A stretch of DNA of 64,000 bases from Marinobacter sp. JH2 (GCF_004353225.1 NZ_CP037934.1:3596001-3660000); one strand, 5' to 3'; counted from the first letter of the stretch, positions 30,099-39,896 are shown. Notes: generated from the sequence alone by a model not told the origin. Numbers and translations: made by a program.

Positions 30099-31981
30099 GT
30101 GCTTTGGTACCTGTCGAAGTGGTCTTCTCGAGTGAATTCGGTGAATAGGCTGAATTCGCGGCCGATGTGGTAGTTGGCTTTTAAGTAAAGCTGGTCTTGC
30201 CGGTGTTGGCTGCTGACGATCCAGGCTTTGGTTTTGACGCCGCCGAGTAAGCTGAAGTCTGGGCTTTGGTGCAGTACGCCAAGGTCTGCGCCCGGGGCGA
30301 AGTCGTAGCCGCGGCGGATGTCATCGTCGATTTCAAGGTCGGCCGTGGCCAGGGCGAAGACTTGGCTGTTGTCGCCGAGGCTCCAGCTGCCTCCGGCTCC
30401 ACCTTCCAGATATGGCGCGAGCACCCGCTGGGTTCCCGTGTCGGTGCGGCGGCCGCCGAAGCCAACTTGCCAGGAAGTGGGGGAGAAGAACTGGTTGCGG
30501 GGGCTCAAGGAGCGAATTTCAACGCCGGTAATTTGTTCGACCTGAAGTTCGTCGTTGTCGTGATAGAGACGGGCATCCAATCGCAGGAACTGCAGCTGCG
30601 CTCCGGTTCGGTAGCCTTCGGGGGGATCGACGATGTCGTGGTAGGCCGGTCGAATGGTCAGATCGGTGAATGCGCTGTGGGCCAGCTGGCCTGAACTCAG
30701 GCTGAGCCTGAAGGTGTCGTGGCCTTGATCGTCGCGCACCGTGGGTTTTGCAACCGGTGGTATGGGTTTGGTGTTGTCGATTTGGCTTCGGGTCATCAGC
30801 AACTGGTGAGATAGCGGCGCGGCAATCTCGCGGGGCCAGTTGGCGGCTTCGCTCTGGTAGCGCACGTAGTCATAGGTTGCGTCGAGCAAGCGTGCCTTTT
30901 CGCCAGAGGGGAGGTTTTGAACCTCCGGATCGTCTACGTTTACGTAGCCGTTGGCAATTGCTGCGGCTATGGTTTGGTGCTCATCGGGCAGGGATTCGAG
31001 GTTGTGACTAACGGCTGTCGCGGCGGACGGCCGGTAATGAATGCTTTCAACCAGGTCTTTGTCGCGCACCCAACGTACTGTGTCGGAAGGGATCGCGTGA
31101 GTACTTACTTCCTCTAAAAGGTCAGTTCCTGGGCGGGCCACGTCAATAAGCGCGAGCAGACGGTAGGCGCAGTTTTCGTCAAAGAAGTAATAATCGAAAT
31201 TTTTGTCCTGGATCTCCCAGGTGTGGGCCAGCATGGTGTCGACTTCTTGCTGGCTCAGGTTCAGGGTGTACTCCCATAAGTCCCGGTGTTCGATGTCGTT
31301 GTATAGGCGGATCATTTCGTAATAAGGCTTGATCGCGGTAATGCCCGGGTAGCCACCAAAGATACCGCGATAGGCGAATAGCAGTTCACTGTCGTGCTCG
31401 GCGGCATCGGCGGCGTAAGAAATGGTATTGGCCAGCAGCAGGTCGGTTTCGTTGTCATCCTGCGGTGGGTCGAGTCTCAGGAAGGTGTGGCCAAACATCG
31501 ACGAGGGACTATTTAGGTAAGAAGCGGCAAACACCAGCGTGACTTTTTCGGTATTCAGGGTGCCGGCCCAGTCTTCGTAAGCCGGGCAGCTCACCGGTTC
31601 ATTGGGCAGATCAAGCTGTTGTCGTAACCAGGCATCTCGGGCAGGGAAGCGGCAGCGCGCGTGGTCATTACCTTCGCCCGGTTGTTGAATCGCTTCCAGG
31701 GTGGCGGAAAGCTCTGCCTTCGGATGGGTTTTACCATCTTCGCTTAGGAAAAACGCCGGATCATCGGCCTGGCTCGTGTGGCCCGAACCCCAGCTGTTTT
31801 CATGATAGTGGCCAAGCGTGAGCCAAACCGGGTGTTCGTGAAGGTTCTCGGTATTAATCGCGAAGGCAGTGTGGGTTGCCAAGGTGCCGGCAAGCCATAA
31901 AGCAGCCTGCCCAGTGCGCAAGAGGTAGCCCATGGGTGTTTGGTGCATCCGGTTTGAGTGGAGAATAGGATAGTGCGCCAT
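30068..31981 (-). CDS. DUF4105 family envelope protein
   Basis: A protein of up to 637 residues. After a signal peptide (ending near THTAFA) comes the DUF4105 domain with the signature SPSSMFGHTFLRLDPP and NFDYYFFDENCAYRLLALID. The C-terminal third is rich in alternating aromatic and polar strands and ends in F, suggesting a beta-barrel or surface fold. DUF4105 proteins include, as I recall, the Bacteroidota lipoprotein N-acyltransferase Lnb; whether this member shares that activity is unknown. Start is uncertain: in-frame ATGs at 31948 and 31933 would give a tighter signal peptide. It overlaps the hydrolase gene downstream. Confidence 0.8.
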   Translation of the reverse strand: MAHYPILHSNRMHQTPMGYLLRTGQAALWLAGTLATHTAFAINTENLHEHPVWLTLGHYHENSWGSGHTSQADDPAFFLSEDGKTHPKAELSATLEAIQQPGEGNDHARCRFPARDAWLRQQLDLPNEPVSCPAYEDWAGTLNTEKVTLVFAASYLNSPSSMFGHTFLRLDPPQDDNETDLLLANTISYAADAAEHDSELLFAYRGIFGGYPGITAIKPYYEMIRLYNDIEHRDLWEYTLNLSQQEVDTMLAHTWEIQDKNFDYYFFDENCAYRLLALIDVARPGTDLLEEVSTHAIPSDTVRWVRDKDLVESIHYRPSAATAVSHNLESLPDEHQTIAAAIANGYVNVDDPEVQNLPSGEKARLLDATYDYVRYQSEAANWPREIAAPLSHQLLMTRSQIDNTKPIPPVAKPTVRDDQGHDTFRLSLSSGQLAHSAFTDLTIRPAYHDIVDPPEGYRTGAQLQFLRLDARLYHDNDELQVEQITGVEIRSLSPRNQFFSPTSWQVGFGGRRTDTGTQRVLAPYLEGGAGGSWSLGDNSQVFALATADLEIDDDIRRGYDFAPGADLGVLHQSPDFSLLGGVKTKAWIVSSQHRQDQLYLKANYHIGREFSLFTEFTREDHFDRYQSTWQAGIHAYF

Positions 31982-32016
31982 CCATAGCGCAGGTTCAATC
32001 CTTCGGGGCTAAGCGA

Positions 32017-32481
32017 TTAGGCCGCCACGTACTTGCTCAGAGATGTGTTCTGTTCAAGCAGGGCTACGATTGCGTCTACCGCTTCGCCAGAAGTGGTTTC
32101 GGAGTTCGGGAAGATAGCTGCGAAGTTGTCCTGCAGTACCTGACGGAAATCAGCGCGATCCGCCTCTTCTACGCCAAGAAGCACGGCGAGAGTGTTCAGG
32201 TTTTCACCGGAGCCGCGGGACATGTCACGGGCAACCTTGTCGATGTTGCTGTCCATGTACATAGCCATGGATTGAACAGATTGGTTGGTGGAGCAACCCA
32301 GAGTACCGGTAGTCATACCAAAGGTCTGGTTACCGAATGTTCCGTTGGTAGTAGCCGCCAGCACGTGTGGAGCAATGCCGGACTGTCCCTTCCATATCAT
32401 TGCGCCAACACCACAGCCAGGCTGAGCGAATGCCATAGAGGAAGCGCTGAGAAGAATTGCACCTGCGATCAGTTTTTTCAT
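32017..32481 (-). CDS. DUF3015 family protein
   Basis: A 154-residue secreted or periplasmic protein. Cleavable signal peptide MKKLIAGAILLSASSMAFA, then CGVGAMIWKGQSG and FGMTTGTLGC, whose paired Cys and Gly patterns are typical of DUF3015. Function is unknown. ATG 32481 follows AAGGAGTGG, which fixes the start over the longer open frame. It is encoded just upstream of the DUF4105 gene, on the same strand with a 35-bp gap, so the DUF3015, DUF4105 and hydrolase genes may form one operon. Confidence 0.88.
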   Translation of the reverse strand: MKKLIAGAILLSASSMAFAQPGCGVGAMIWKGQSGIAPHVLAATTNGTFGNQTFGMTTGTLGCSTNQSVQSMAMYMDSNIDKVARDMSRGSGENLNTLAVLLGVEEADRADFRQVLQDNFAAIFPNSETTSGEAVDAIVALLEQNTSLSKYVAA

Positions 32482-32770
32482 TATCCACTCCTTGTGTGGT
32501 TTTTCTCTCGTCACAAAACGCTTAAACGTAAAGCTGGTCATTTATTAGATAAGAACGGCTCGGAGGATGATGCCCTGCATGCAAACCGCTCCGGTAAGTA
32601 TAGACGAGTCTGTAAAAATGCAAGTGGCACAAAGTATTAGACTGTTTTCAGAATTAGTTGTTATTGCTAATTGGTTTATAAATGTCGGAGTTAGATTATG
32701 TTGTCATAAAGGGGTGAGTTGCGTATAGTTTTGCCCGCCAAGACGGCGACCTTCAAAGACACATGGAGAC
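32482..32770. other. Divergent intergenic region
   Basis: A 289-bp AT-rich stretch between the DUF3015 gene (minus) and a small lipoprotein gene (plus). It should hold both promoters, but no convincing -35/-10 pair, operator or small ORF could be assigned by eye. Confidence 0.3.
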
Positions 32771-33217
32771 ATGATTGTGAAAAAATTACTTATTGCCTCA
32801 AGCCTTGTAATGGCCGGCGCGTTGACTGGTTGTAGCTCCCTGAACACCAGTGCACCTTCTCTGCCATTGACCGGTGCTGTTGCCACTGACGTTAAAGCTG
32901 ACATCGAAGTTGGCGAAAAAATCACTGGCCAATCTTCTGTTACTCAGCTGTTTGGTCTGCTGACTCTGGGTGCTCAGAGCGAGTACGCTGACGGCGTTGC
33001 TTACGGTGCTAATGGTGGCGGTTCTCTGCTTTCACTGGGCGGCGCTTCTTTGACTGAAAAAGTTAAGTCTGCAGCAGCTTATAACGCCATTACCGAGTCC
33101 GGCGCTGATGTGATTGTAGCTCCTCGCTACACCGTTAAGCAGGAAGGTTATGGTTTCTTTGGCACCATCGACGTAACAGTTGAAGGTTACAAAGGCACAA
33201 TCCGAAGCATTAAATAA
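32771..33217 (+). CDS. Small predicted lipoprotein
   Basis: A 148-residue protein with a lipoprotein signal peptide and lipobox (ALTGC, Cys about residue 21). The mature part is Gly/Ala/Ser-rich with short strands (TQLFGLLTLGAQSEYADGV, GADVIVAPRYTVKQEGYGFF). It could belong to a TRL-like or similar small lipoprotein family, but I do not recognise it with certainty. Start ATG 32771 follows GGAGAC. Monocistronic, closed by a strong terminator shared with livF. Confidence 0.8.
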   Translation: MIVKKLLIASSLVMAGALTGCSSLNTSAPSLPLTGAVATDVKADIEVGEKITGQSSVTQLFGLLTLGAQSEYADGVAYGANGGGSLLSLGGASLTEKVKSAAAYNAITESGADVIVAPRYTVKQEGYGFFGTIDVTVEGYKGTIRSIK

Positions 33218-33231
33218 GCTTTGTGATTGTC

Positions 33232-33273
33232 AAAAAAAGCCGGAGAGGGGGAGACCCCTCTCCGGCTTTTTTT
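33232..33273. terminator. Bidirectional terminator between lipoprotein gene and livF
   Basis: AAAAAAAGCCGGAGAGGGG-gaga-CCCCTCTCCGGCTTTTTTT: a perfect stem with A7 and T7 tracts, serving both convergent genes. Confidence 0.93.
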
Positions 33274-33285
33274 GATGGGTAAATG

Positions 33286-33987
33286 TTACCCCCCCAGGTA
33301 TGCCTCCCGGACTTCGGGATTGTTTAGCAAGTTCTTGCCTGTATCGTGCAGCCGGATCTTTCCAGTTTCGAGCACATAACCCCTATCCGCTAAATTCAGC
33401 GCTTGATGCGCGTTCTGCTCAACGAGAAATACCGTAATCCCCTCGTCTCGCAGCTGACCGATTATCTCGAAAATCTGCTGAATGATGATTGGAGCCAAAC
33501 CCAGAGACGGTTCATCCAGAATAATCATATTGGGTTTGCTCATCAGTGCCCGGCCGATGGCCAGCATCTGCTGCTCTCCGCCTGACATGGTGCCGGCGCG
33601 TTGGTTTTCACGTTCTTTGAGCCGGGGGAATAGCTCGTAAACGTGATCCTGGCTTTTTTGAATCTCGGCCTTGGTGTTGAAGAACCCGCCCATATGCAGG
33701 TTTTCCTCTACGGTCAGGCCGGAAAATACCCGACGGCCTTCCGGCACAATGGCGATGCCTGAGCGCATGATGTTGGAGGTGGCATCGAGAGTGATGTCCT
33801 TGCCTTCCAGAATAATGCGCCCCGAGCTGGCCTGCGGATGGCCGCATACCGTCATCAGAAGAGTGGTTTTACCGGCCCCGTTTGCGCCGATCAGCGAAAC
33901 GATTTCTCCCTTGTTCACTTCAACAGAGACACCGTGTAAGGCCTCAATTTTGCCGTAATGTGTATGAACGTTTTCCAGTACTAGCAT
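33286..33987 (-). CDS. livF: Branched-chain amino acid ABC transporter ATPase LivF
   Basis: A 233-residue ATPase. Walker A GANGAGKTTL, ABC signature TMSGGEQQMLAIGRAL, Walker B MIILDEPSLGLAP and switch His in FLVEQNAHQAL. The short length without the LivG-type insert and the C-terminal REAYLGG are LivF-like. SD GAGGAAG. It is the distal gene of livKHMGF and pairs with LivG as the nucleotide-binding heterodimer. Confidence 0.95.
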   Translation of the reverse strand: MLVLENVHTHYGKIEALHGVSVEVNKGEIVSLIGANGAGKTTLLMTVCGHPQASSGRIILEGKDITLDATSNIMRSGIAIVPEGRRVFSGLTVEENLHMGGFFNTKAEIQKSQDHVYELFPRLKERENQRAGTMSGGEQQMLAIGRALMSKPNMIILDEPSLGLAPIIIQQIFEIIGQLRDEGITVFLVEQNAHQALNLADRGYVLETGKIRLHDTGKNLLNNPEVREAYLGG

Positions 33988-33996
33988 ACTTCTTCC

Positions 33997-34752
33997 TCAG
34001 GCCTCGCCCAGATAAGCTTTGATCACGTCGTCGTTCTGGCGTACTTCGGCCGGAGTGCCGCTGGCCAGAGGGCGTCCCTGGTTAATGACGGTAATCCGGT
34101 CAGAGATATCCATTACGAGGCTCATGTCGTGCTCTATCAGCAATACTGAAACGTTATAATCCTCTTTCAAACTCATGATCAGTTGGTTGAGATCGTTCGT
34201 TTCAGCCGGGTTGAGGCCGGCTGCGGGCTCGTCGAGCATTAATAGCTTGGGCTCTGTAACCATGCAACGAGCGATTTCCAGACGCCGCTGCTGGCCATAG
34301 GCAAGGTTGCCTGCTTCCCGGTTAGAGAGCTCCAGTAGGCCGACACGTTCCAGCCAATAGGCCGCTTTATCCAGTGACCGCTGTTCGCGAGAACGGTAAT
34401 TCGGTGTTTGGATCAAGCCGGCAAGCAAGTTGGTGTTCAAGTGGCGGTGTTGTGCAACCAGCAGATTTTCAACCACGGACATTTGGCCAAATAATCGAAC
34501 GTGTTGGAAGGTACGCACCATACCAAGTCGAGAGATCTTATAGTCAGGTTTGCCTTGTACTTCTTTGCCTTCAAACAGAATCTTTCCACCAGTGGGTTTG
34601 TAGAACCCGCTTAGGCAGTTGAACACGGTGGTTTTACCGGCACCATTAGGACCGATCACCGAGACGATTTCATGGTTCTGAACGTCCAGGTTTACGCCAT
34701 CCACGGCTAGCAGGCCGCCGAAACGCATGGACAGATCTTGTACTTCCAGCAT
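33997..34752 (-). CDS. livG: Branched-chain amino acid ABC transporter ATPase LivG
   Basis: A 251-residue ATPase. Walker A GPNGAGKTTV, the LivG-type insert with GMVRTFQHVRLFGQMSVVEN, signature LAYGQQRRLEIARCM, Walker B LLMLDEPAAGLNP and H-loop LLIEHDMSLVM. ATG 34752 follows AGGAGTGACAGGT; in-frame codons up to 34821 lie inside livM and are not used. Nine bases separate it from livF. Confidence 0.95.
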   Translation of the reverse strand: MLEVQDLSMRFGGLLAVDGVNLDVQNHEIVSVIGPNGAGKTTVFNCLSGFYKPTGGKILFEGKEVQGKPDYKISRLGMVRTFQHVRLFGQMSVVENLLVAQHRHLNTNLLAGLIQTPNYRSREQRSLDKAAYWLERVGLLELSNREAGNLAYGQQRRLEIARCMVTEPKLLMLDEPAAGLNPAETNDLNQLIMSLKEDYNVSVLLIEHDMSLVMDISDRITVINQGRPLASGTPAEVRQNDDVIKAYLGEA

Positions 34753-34757
34753 ACCTG

Positions 34758-36029
34758 TCACTCCTGCCGTTTCAGTGAAATGGGAATTCGACGCATAGGC
34801 ATCAGACCTTGAGGCCTCCATACCATCATCAGAACCATGGCGGCCCCGAAGACGAGCATTCGGAAGTCTGAGAACTCGCGTGCGAGCTCCGGCAGGATGG
34901 TGACGGCGATCGCCGCGAGAATAACGCCAATCTGAGAACCCATGCCGCCCAACACAACGATGGCCAGAATGATGGCGGATTCCAGGAAGACAAAGGATTC
35001 TGGGCTGATGAAGCCCTGTTTGGACGCGAAGACGGTGCCGGCAAAGCCGGCGAAGAACGCGCCAATGGTGAACGCAGACAGTTTAACGGCGGTGCGGCTC
35101 AAACCGAGGGAACGGGCTGCAATTTCGTCTTCCCGAAGGGCTTCCCAGGCCCGGCCAACCGGCATACGCATTAAGCGGCGGATGACCAGCGCAGTAATGA
35201 CGGCCAGTACGAGAGCGATCAGGTACAGGAATATAACCTTGTGTTCACCGCTGTAGGCAATGCCGAAGGTTTCATGGAAGGAGGTGTTGCCTTCTCCTTT
35301 AACCCTGCGCCCGAACTCCATGCCGAACAAGGTCGGGTCTGGAATGCCACCGATACCGTTAGGGCCGCCGGTAACCGCCGTCCAGTTATTCAAAAGAATA
35401 CGAATGATTTCACCGAAACCCAGTGTCACGATGGCCAGATAGTCGCCTCGCAGCCGTAACACCGGGAACCCGAGCACCAAACCAAAGGTCGCGGCCAGCA
35501 GAGCGCCAACCGGCAAGGCCATCCAGAAGGTGAATCCGAAGTACTGGTAGAGCAGCGCAAAGGTGTAAGCGCCCACCGCATAGAAGGCAACGTAGCCAAG
35601 GTCGAGAAGACCGGCGAGGCCGACCACCACGTTCAAACCCAAAGCCAGCATGATGTAGATGAGCACCAGTGTGGCCAAATCGACGGAACCCCGCGACACC
35701 ACGAACGGCCAGAACAGGGCCAGGACGATAATGGCGGTTAGCACCCAAGCTTCCACTTTCGCCCGTTTCTCGGCGGGCATGGGTTCACGGCCGCTTAACG
35801 GGTTCAGCTTAGGCAGTTTGCCTAAATTGCCCATGATGTTGTCACGGAACAGCTGGAAGAAAAAGACGATGCCGGCCGCCAGAAAGATCGAAATGATGGT
35901 GGTTGGGGTGGCACCTTCAAGCCCAATTTGGGTGCCTTGGGCCACCAAGTCGAGACCGAGGATAGGGTAGGCGATAACGACGGTAACGATCGCACAGAAC
36001 AGCGCGTGCTTTAAGTTGTGTGTTGCCAT
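34758..36029 (-). CDS. livM: Branched-chain amino acid ABC transporter permease LivM
   Basis: A 423-residue permease with about ten hydrophobic segments. The core carries [20 protein letters not shown] and the ATPase-contact loop [16 protein letters not shown]. An N-terminal extension of about 110 residues with two extra helices precedes the conserved core, as in other long gammaproteobacterial LivM. Its ATG overlaps the livH stop by one base (TGATG). Confidence 0.95.
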   Translation of the reverse strand: MATHNLKHALFCAIVTVVIAYPILGLDLVAQGTQIGLEGATPTTIISIFLAAGIVFFFQLFRDNIMGNLGKLPKLNPLSGREPMPAEKRAKVEAWVLTAIIVLALFWPFVVSRGSVDLATLVLIYIMLALGLNVVVGLAGLLDLGYVAFYAVGAYTFALLYQYFGFTFWMALPVGALLAATFGLVLGFPVLRLRGDYLAIVTLGFGEIIRILLNNWTAVTGGPNGIGGIPDPTLFGMEFGRRVKGEGNTSFHETFGIAYSGEHKVIFLYLIALVLAVITALVIRRLMRMPVGRAWEALREDEIAARSLGLSRTAVKLSAFTIGAFFAGFAGTVFASKQGFISPESFVFLESAIILAIVVLGGMGSQIGVILAAIAVTILPELAREFSDFRMLVFGAAMVLMMVWRPQGLMPMRRIPISLKRQE

Positions 36030-36952
36030 CAGATCTTCTCAACCTCCGGTTTGCCAAGCAGGCCGGTGGGTTTGAACAGCAGAATCAGTATCAGCAAACT
36101 GAACGAAACAACGTCTTTGTACTCTCCGCTTAGGTAGCCGGAGGTCATGCTCTCGGAAACGCCGAGAATCAAGCCGCCCAGCATGGCGCCGGGAATGCTG
36201 CCAATGCCGCCGAGTACCGCTGCGGTGAACGCTTTCAGGCCGGCGATAAAACCAAACAGTGGATCAACCGAGCCGTAGTACATGCCCAGTAACAAGCCGG
36301 CAACTGCTGCCAGCGATGCGCCAATGATAAAGGTCGCGGAAATGATCCGGTTGGTGTCGATGCCCAGCAGGTTCGCCATCCCCAGATCTTGAGAAACGGC
36401 CCGGCAAGCTCGCCCGATGCGAGAGCGCGAGATGAACAATGAGAGCAGGGTCATGCAGATCAGTGTGGTGATAAAGATGGTGATCTGCATGTAGGAAAGT
36501 GAAAGCTGGAAACTTTCAGGGGGACCAAAGCGAAAACTGCCGTCGATCAGCGCCGGGAAGCCGATGTTGCGTGAACCTTGGGCCAGATGGATGTAGTTTT
36601 GCAGAAAGATCGACATACCGATGGCGGAGATGAGCGGTATTAACCGGTGACGTCCGCGTACCGGGCGATAGGCGACTCGTTCAACCGCCCAGCCCATAGA
36701 GCTGGATACAATCACTGCGCAAATCAGCGCAACCAACAAAATGACGGGTAACCAAGCAACGCCGAGGGTGGCTAAACCGGTAATGGCAATAAGCGCAGTG
36801 TAGGCGCCGATCATATAAATTTCGCCGTGGGCGAAGTTGATCATGCCGATAATGCCGTAAACCATCGTATAGCCGATGGCGATCAGGGCGTAAGCGCTCC
36901 CGATCGTGAGCCCGTTAACGAGCTGTTGAGAAAAATATAGGAGGTCTTGCAT
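36029..36952 (-). CDS. livH: Branched-chain amino acid ABC transporter permease LivH
   Basis: A 307-residue permease. Signatures are [53 protein letters not shown] (the ATPase-coupling loop) and [20 protein letters not shown]. It forms the membrane heterodimer with LivM. It starts 97 bp after livK, and a partial terminator in that gap would favour excess binding protein. Confidence 0.95.
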   Translation of the reverse strand: MQDLLYFSQQLVNGLTIGSAYALIAIGYTMVYGIIGMINFAHGEIYMIGAYTALIAITGLATLGVAWLPVILLVALICAVIVSSSMGWAVERVAYRPVRGRHRLIPLISAIGMSIFLQNYIHLAQGSRNIGFPALIDGSFRFGPPESFQLSLSYMQITIFITTLICMTLLSLFISRSRIGRACRAVSQDLGMANLLGIDTNRIISATFIIGASLAAVAGLLLGMYYGSVDPLFGFIAGLKAFTAAVLGGIGSIPGAMLGGLILGVSESMTSGYLSGEYKDVVSFSLLILILLFKPTGLLGKPEVEKI

Positions 36953-36982
36953 GCTGGGGGAGCTCCGAGTGCATACGGCCAG

Positions 36983-37020
36983 AAAAGCACCTTCCCCCGG
37001 ATCGCGGTTGGAAGGTGCTC
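36983..37020 (-). terminator. Attenuating hairpin between livK and livH
   Basis: AGCACCTTCC (36986-36995) pairs with GGAAGGTGCT (37010-37019). On the minus strand it is followed by TTTTCT. It should end most livK transcripts while allowing read-through into livHMGF. Confidence 0.75.
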
Positions 37021-37048
37021 TTATTCATACCTCGTAAGAGGATTTGGC

Positions 37049-38161
37049 TTACTGTGCCGGAGTCTTACTGCCGTCAGAATGCCATTCGTACACCACAAAT
37101 TCGAAGGACTTCAGGTCCCCGGCTTTGTCGTATTGAACGGTTCCGATCGGCGTTTCGAAACTGTTGGCGCGCAAAGCGGCGGCAACGTCAAACGGGTCTT
37201 TGGAATCGGCTTGCTTGATACCTTCAACGACTAGCTGAACAGCGGTGTAAGAAGGCAGAACAAACGGACCGGATGGGTCTTCGCCCTTGTCTTTGAAGGC
37301 TGTGACCAGTTCCTGGTTCTCGGCTTTCTCATCAAAGCTTGGTGGCAGGGTGACCAGTAAGCCTTCTGCGGCTTCACCGGCGATGGTGTTGATGTCTTTG
37401 TTACCAACCCCTTCCGGGCCCATGAACTTGGCCTCAACGTCGGTTTGGCGAGCTTGGCGCAGAATCAGTCCCAACTCAGGGTGGTAGCCACCGTAGTAGA
37501 CGAAATCCACGTCGGCTTGCTTGATTTTCGTGACCAGCGAGGAGAAGTCTTTGTCGCCGGCGGTGATGCCTTCGAACATGGCAACTTCGATGCCCGCATC
37601 TTTCAGCGTGTCACGAACCGCAGTGGCAATGCCTTCACCGTACTGTTGCTTATCGTGAACAACGGCAACTCGCTCTGGCTTCTGGCTGGCGATGTAGTTA
37701 CCGGCGACTGGGCCCTGCATGCTGTCCAGGCCAATGGTGCGGAACACCAGCTCATAGCCGCGTTCGGTGATTTCCGGGCTGGTAGACGCCGGGGTAATCA
37801 TCAGAATGCCTTCATCTTCGTATATGTCGGAGGCAGGCTGGGTCGAGCTGGAACACAGATGGCCAATAACGTACTGAACGCCTTCATTCACCAGGCGGTT
37901 AGCAACGGTAACGGCTTGCTTTGGGTCGCAAACGTCATCGACTTCAACAGCAACCAGATCTTCACCCATCACACCGCCGGCGGCGTTGATGCGTTCGATG
38001 GCCATGCGGGCGCCAGAGAACTGCATGTCACCATACTGGGCGACCGGGCCGGTCATGGGGCCTGCAATGCCTATTTTGATATCTGCGGTAGCATGGCTTG
38101 CGGCCATCAGAGCTACAGATGCGCTTACAGCGGTAGCGAGTTTCTTTGCGGAAATGTTCAT
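37049..38161 (-). CDS. livK: Branched-chain amino acid substrate-binding protein LivK/LivJ
   Basis: A 370-residue periplasmic binding protein. Signal peptide of about 26 residues ending SHATA, then IKIGIAGPMTGPVAQYGDMQ, a disulfide-type pair (VDDVCDPKQA and GHLCSSSTQPA), the ligand-loop region MITPASTSPE and YYGGYHPELGLILRQ. ATG 38161 follows AGGAAC; upstream in-frame codons to 38266 lack the signal-peptide pattern. Substrate may be Leu/Ile/Val or related amino acids. Confidence 0.94.
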   Translation of the reverse strand: MNISAKKLATAVSASVALMAASHATADIKIGIAGPMTGPVAQYGDMQFSGARMAIERINAAGGVMGEDLVAVEVDDVCDPKQAVTVANRLVNEGVQYVIGHLCSSSTQPASDIYEDEGILMITPASTSPEITERGYELVFRTIGLDSMQGPVAGNYIASQKPERVAVVHDKQQYGEGIATAVRDTLKDAGIEVAMFEGITAGDKDFSSLVTKIKQADVDFVYYGGYHPELGLILRQARQTDVEAKFMGPEGVGNKDINTIAGEAAEGLLVTLPPSFDEKAENQELVTAFKDKGEDPSGPFVLPSYTAVQLVVEGIKQADSKDPFDVAAALRANSFETPIGTVQYDKAGDLKSFEFVVYEWHSDGSKTPAQ

Positions 38162-38274
38162 CGTGTTTTGTTCCTGTGTCTCAGGGTTCTTCTTATGTTC
38201 ACAATGAGTTAAGAAACACCACAGTTCAGGCCTTGTCAAGCAAATGCGTGTAGGGCTGCGATACATATGCCAGT

Positions 38275-39186
38275 TTAGGCATCTTGCGAATCGTCGTGAT
38301 CGATATAAACCAAATTTTTGAAGTTTTCGTGATCGTGCAATTGCTCGAAGCTTGGGTCAACCGATGCATCGTCTCGGTAGGCTTCGGAGATCTCGATGGC
38401 TTTTGCAAGGTTGGCAACCGCGTCTTCCCAGCGGCCGATCTCGGCAAAGGCGCAGGCCAGTTGGTAAAGCGCATGGCCGTTGTCTGGAGCCAGTTTGAGC
38501 GCGCGGTTACACAGGCTGATGGCCCAGAGCGGTTCTTGTATTTCGAGAACGGCATCGGCTTTGTAGCTCAGCGCTTCAACATCGTCTGGCCGGAGTTCCA
38601 GAATCTGGTCGTAGGTGTTGATCTTGTTCTGTTGCGACGTTTCCTGGCTGGCTTTGAGCCAGAGCGCATGGACTTCGTTGGTTAGCTCGATTTCCGCCTG
38701 GTTCTGGTGAATGATCTCCGACTTTTGCTGTAACTGCACTTCAATGGCCTTCAAGCGCTTTTCGTATTCCACCACCAATTCGTTAACTCGTTCTTCTGCA
38801 AGGCCTGTGAGCTGGTGGCGCATGTCGCGAATCGAGTTCCAGCCGATAACGACGAGAATGGAGGTGGCGCCAGCAATCAAGTAGAAGAAGTAGGTGACCG
38901 TATCGGCGGCATAAGACATGGATTTGTCGGCCACCGACAGCTCCTTCTCGACGACTTTCTCTATCAGCTCGGCACGGGTGTTTTGCATGTCTTGTCTAAG
39001 TGCTTTTGTTTCGTCGAGCAGGTATAGCTCTACGAAGGGCGTATACATCGGTTTTTCCAGTGTTTTGATACTTTCTTCCAAGTCTTCGGCTGACAGCTCT
39101 TTGTCTGGGCCAAGTTCCTGCCGTTGTGCATGGAGGTGTCCGGCAAAAATAAGGGCGAGGATGAAAACGAGGTAGTGCCTGATCAT
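38275..39186 (-). CDS. Membrane-anchored TPR protein
   Basis: A 303-residue protein. An N-terminal signal sequence (MIRHYLVFILALIFAGHLHA), a charged region, one membrane helix (about residues 95-115, FFYLIAGATSILVVIGW), a coiled coil (LVVEYEKRLKAIEVQLQQKS) and then two or three TPR-like repeats (about 195-280: DQILELRPDDVEALSYKADA, CNRALKLAPDNGHALYQLAC). Probably a scaffold at the inner membrane; partner unknown. Divergent from marR. Confidence 0.8.
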   Translation of the reverse strand: MIRHYLVFILALIFAGHLHAQRQELGPDKELSAEDLEESIKTLEKPMYTPFVELYLLDETKALRQDMQNTRAELIEKVVEKELSVADKSMSYAADTVTYFFYLIAGATSILVVIGWNSIRDMRHQLTGLAEERVNELVVEYEKRLKAIEVQLQQKSEIIHQNQAEIELTNEVHALWLKASQETSQQNKINTYDQILELRPDDVEALSYKADAVLEIQEPLWAISLCNRALKLAPDNGHALYQLACAFAEIGRWEDAVANLAKAIEISEAYRDDASVDPSFEQLHDHENFKNLVYIDHDDSQDA

Positions 39187-39341
39187 TAAAGATGTCCGCT
39201 TTTCGGTGAGTAGAACAGTATCAGTGAATGACCTTAGCACAGTGGCTATTAGAAATAATGCCGAGGGGCAGCGCGAGTTGGCGGCATAGGGCGTTGCAGG
39301 TGAGCTAGGTAATATTCGCACTTGCATCAAAGAGGGCGAAG

Positions 39342-39360
39342 ACCTCTAATAGTTAGAGGT
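39342..39360 (+). promoter_or_regulatory. Palindromic operator upstream of marR
   Basis: ACCTCTAA-tag-TTAGAGGT, a perfect 8-3-8 palindrome ending where a TATAAA -10-like element begins (39360-39365). Position and shape fit a MarR-family autoregulatory site. Confidence 0.65.
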
Positions 39361-39387
39361 ATAAACAAATCGCTTGGGAGTCGAGTT

Positions 39388-39882
39388 TTGGATAGTTACG
39401 AGCAGGTGTTGGTAGCGCTTCGGCGGGTTATCCGGGCAACGGATTTGCATTCGAAACGGTTGAGTAAGCATGCCGGGCTGACGGGGCCTCAGTTGCTGAT
39501 TATGCGCACCATTCGTGATTTGGGTGAGGTGACAATCGGTACGATTGCCGAGAATGTCAGTCTCAGTCAGGCAACGGTAACGACCATTCTCGACCGCCTT
39601 GAGCACCGTAAGCTGGTTTATCGGGTGCGTAGCACGAAGGATAAGCGAAAGGTGCATGCGCATTTGACTGAAGACGGAGCGGATCTTTTGGCTCGTGCGC
39701 CGAACCCTTTGCAGGAAGACTTCATTGAGAAGTTTCAGAATCTGGCAGAGTGGGAGCAGACGATGATTTTGTCGTCGTTGCAGCGTGTGGCTCACATGAT
39801 GGACGCTGATGACATTGATGCTTCGCCAGTTCTGACGGTGGGGTCTGTGTTGAAGGATGACGGCTGGAAGGAGAAGGCCTGA
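39388..39882 (+). CDS. MarR family transcriptional regulator
   Basis: A 164-residue winged-helix MarR regulator: LTGPQLLIMRTIRDLGEVTI, recognition helix region VSLSQATVTTILDRLEHRKL and wing YRVRSTKDKRKVHAHLTEDG. Start set at TTG 39388 behind GGGAG (39376-39380), giving MDSYEQVLVALRRV; the in-frame upstream ATG at 39322 lies before the operator palindrome and is unlikely. Effector and targets unknown. Confidence 0.88.
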   Translation: MDSYEQVLVALRRVIRATDLHSKRLSKHAGLTGPQLLIMRTIRDLGEVTIGTIAENVSLSQATVTTILDRLEHRKLVYRVRSTKDKRKVHAHLTEDGADLLARAPNPLQEDFIEKFQNLAEWEQTMILSSLQRVAHMMDADDIDASPVLTVGSVLKDDGWKEKA

Positions 39883-39896
39883 GGTTGGGGCCTGGC

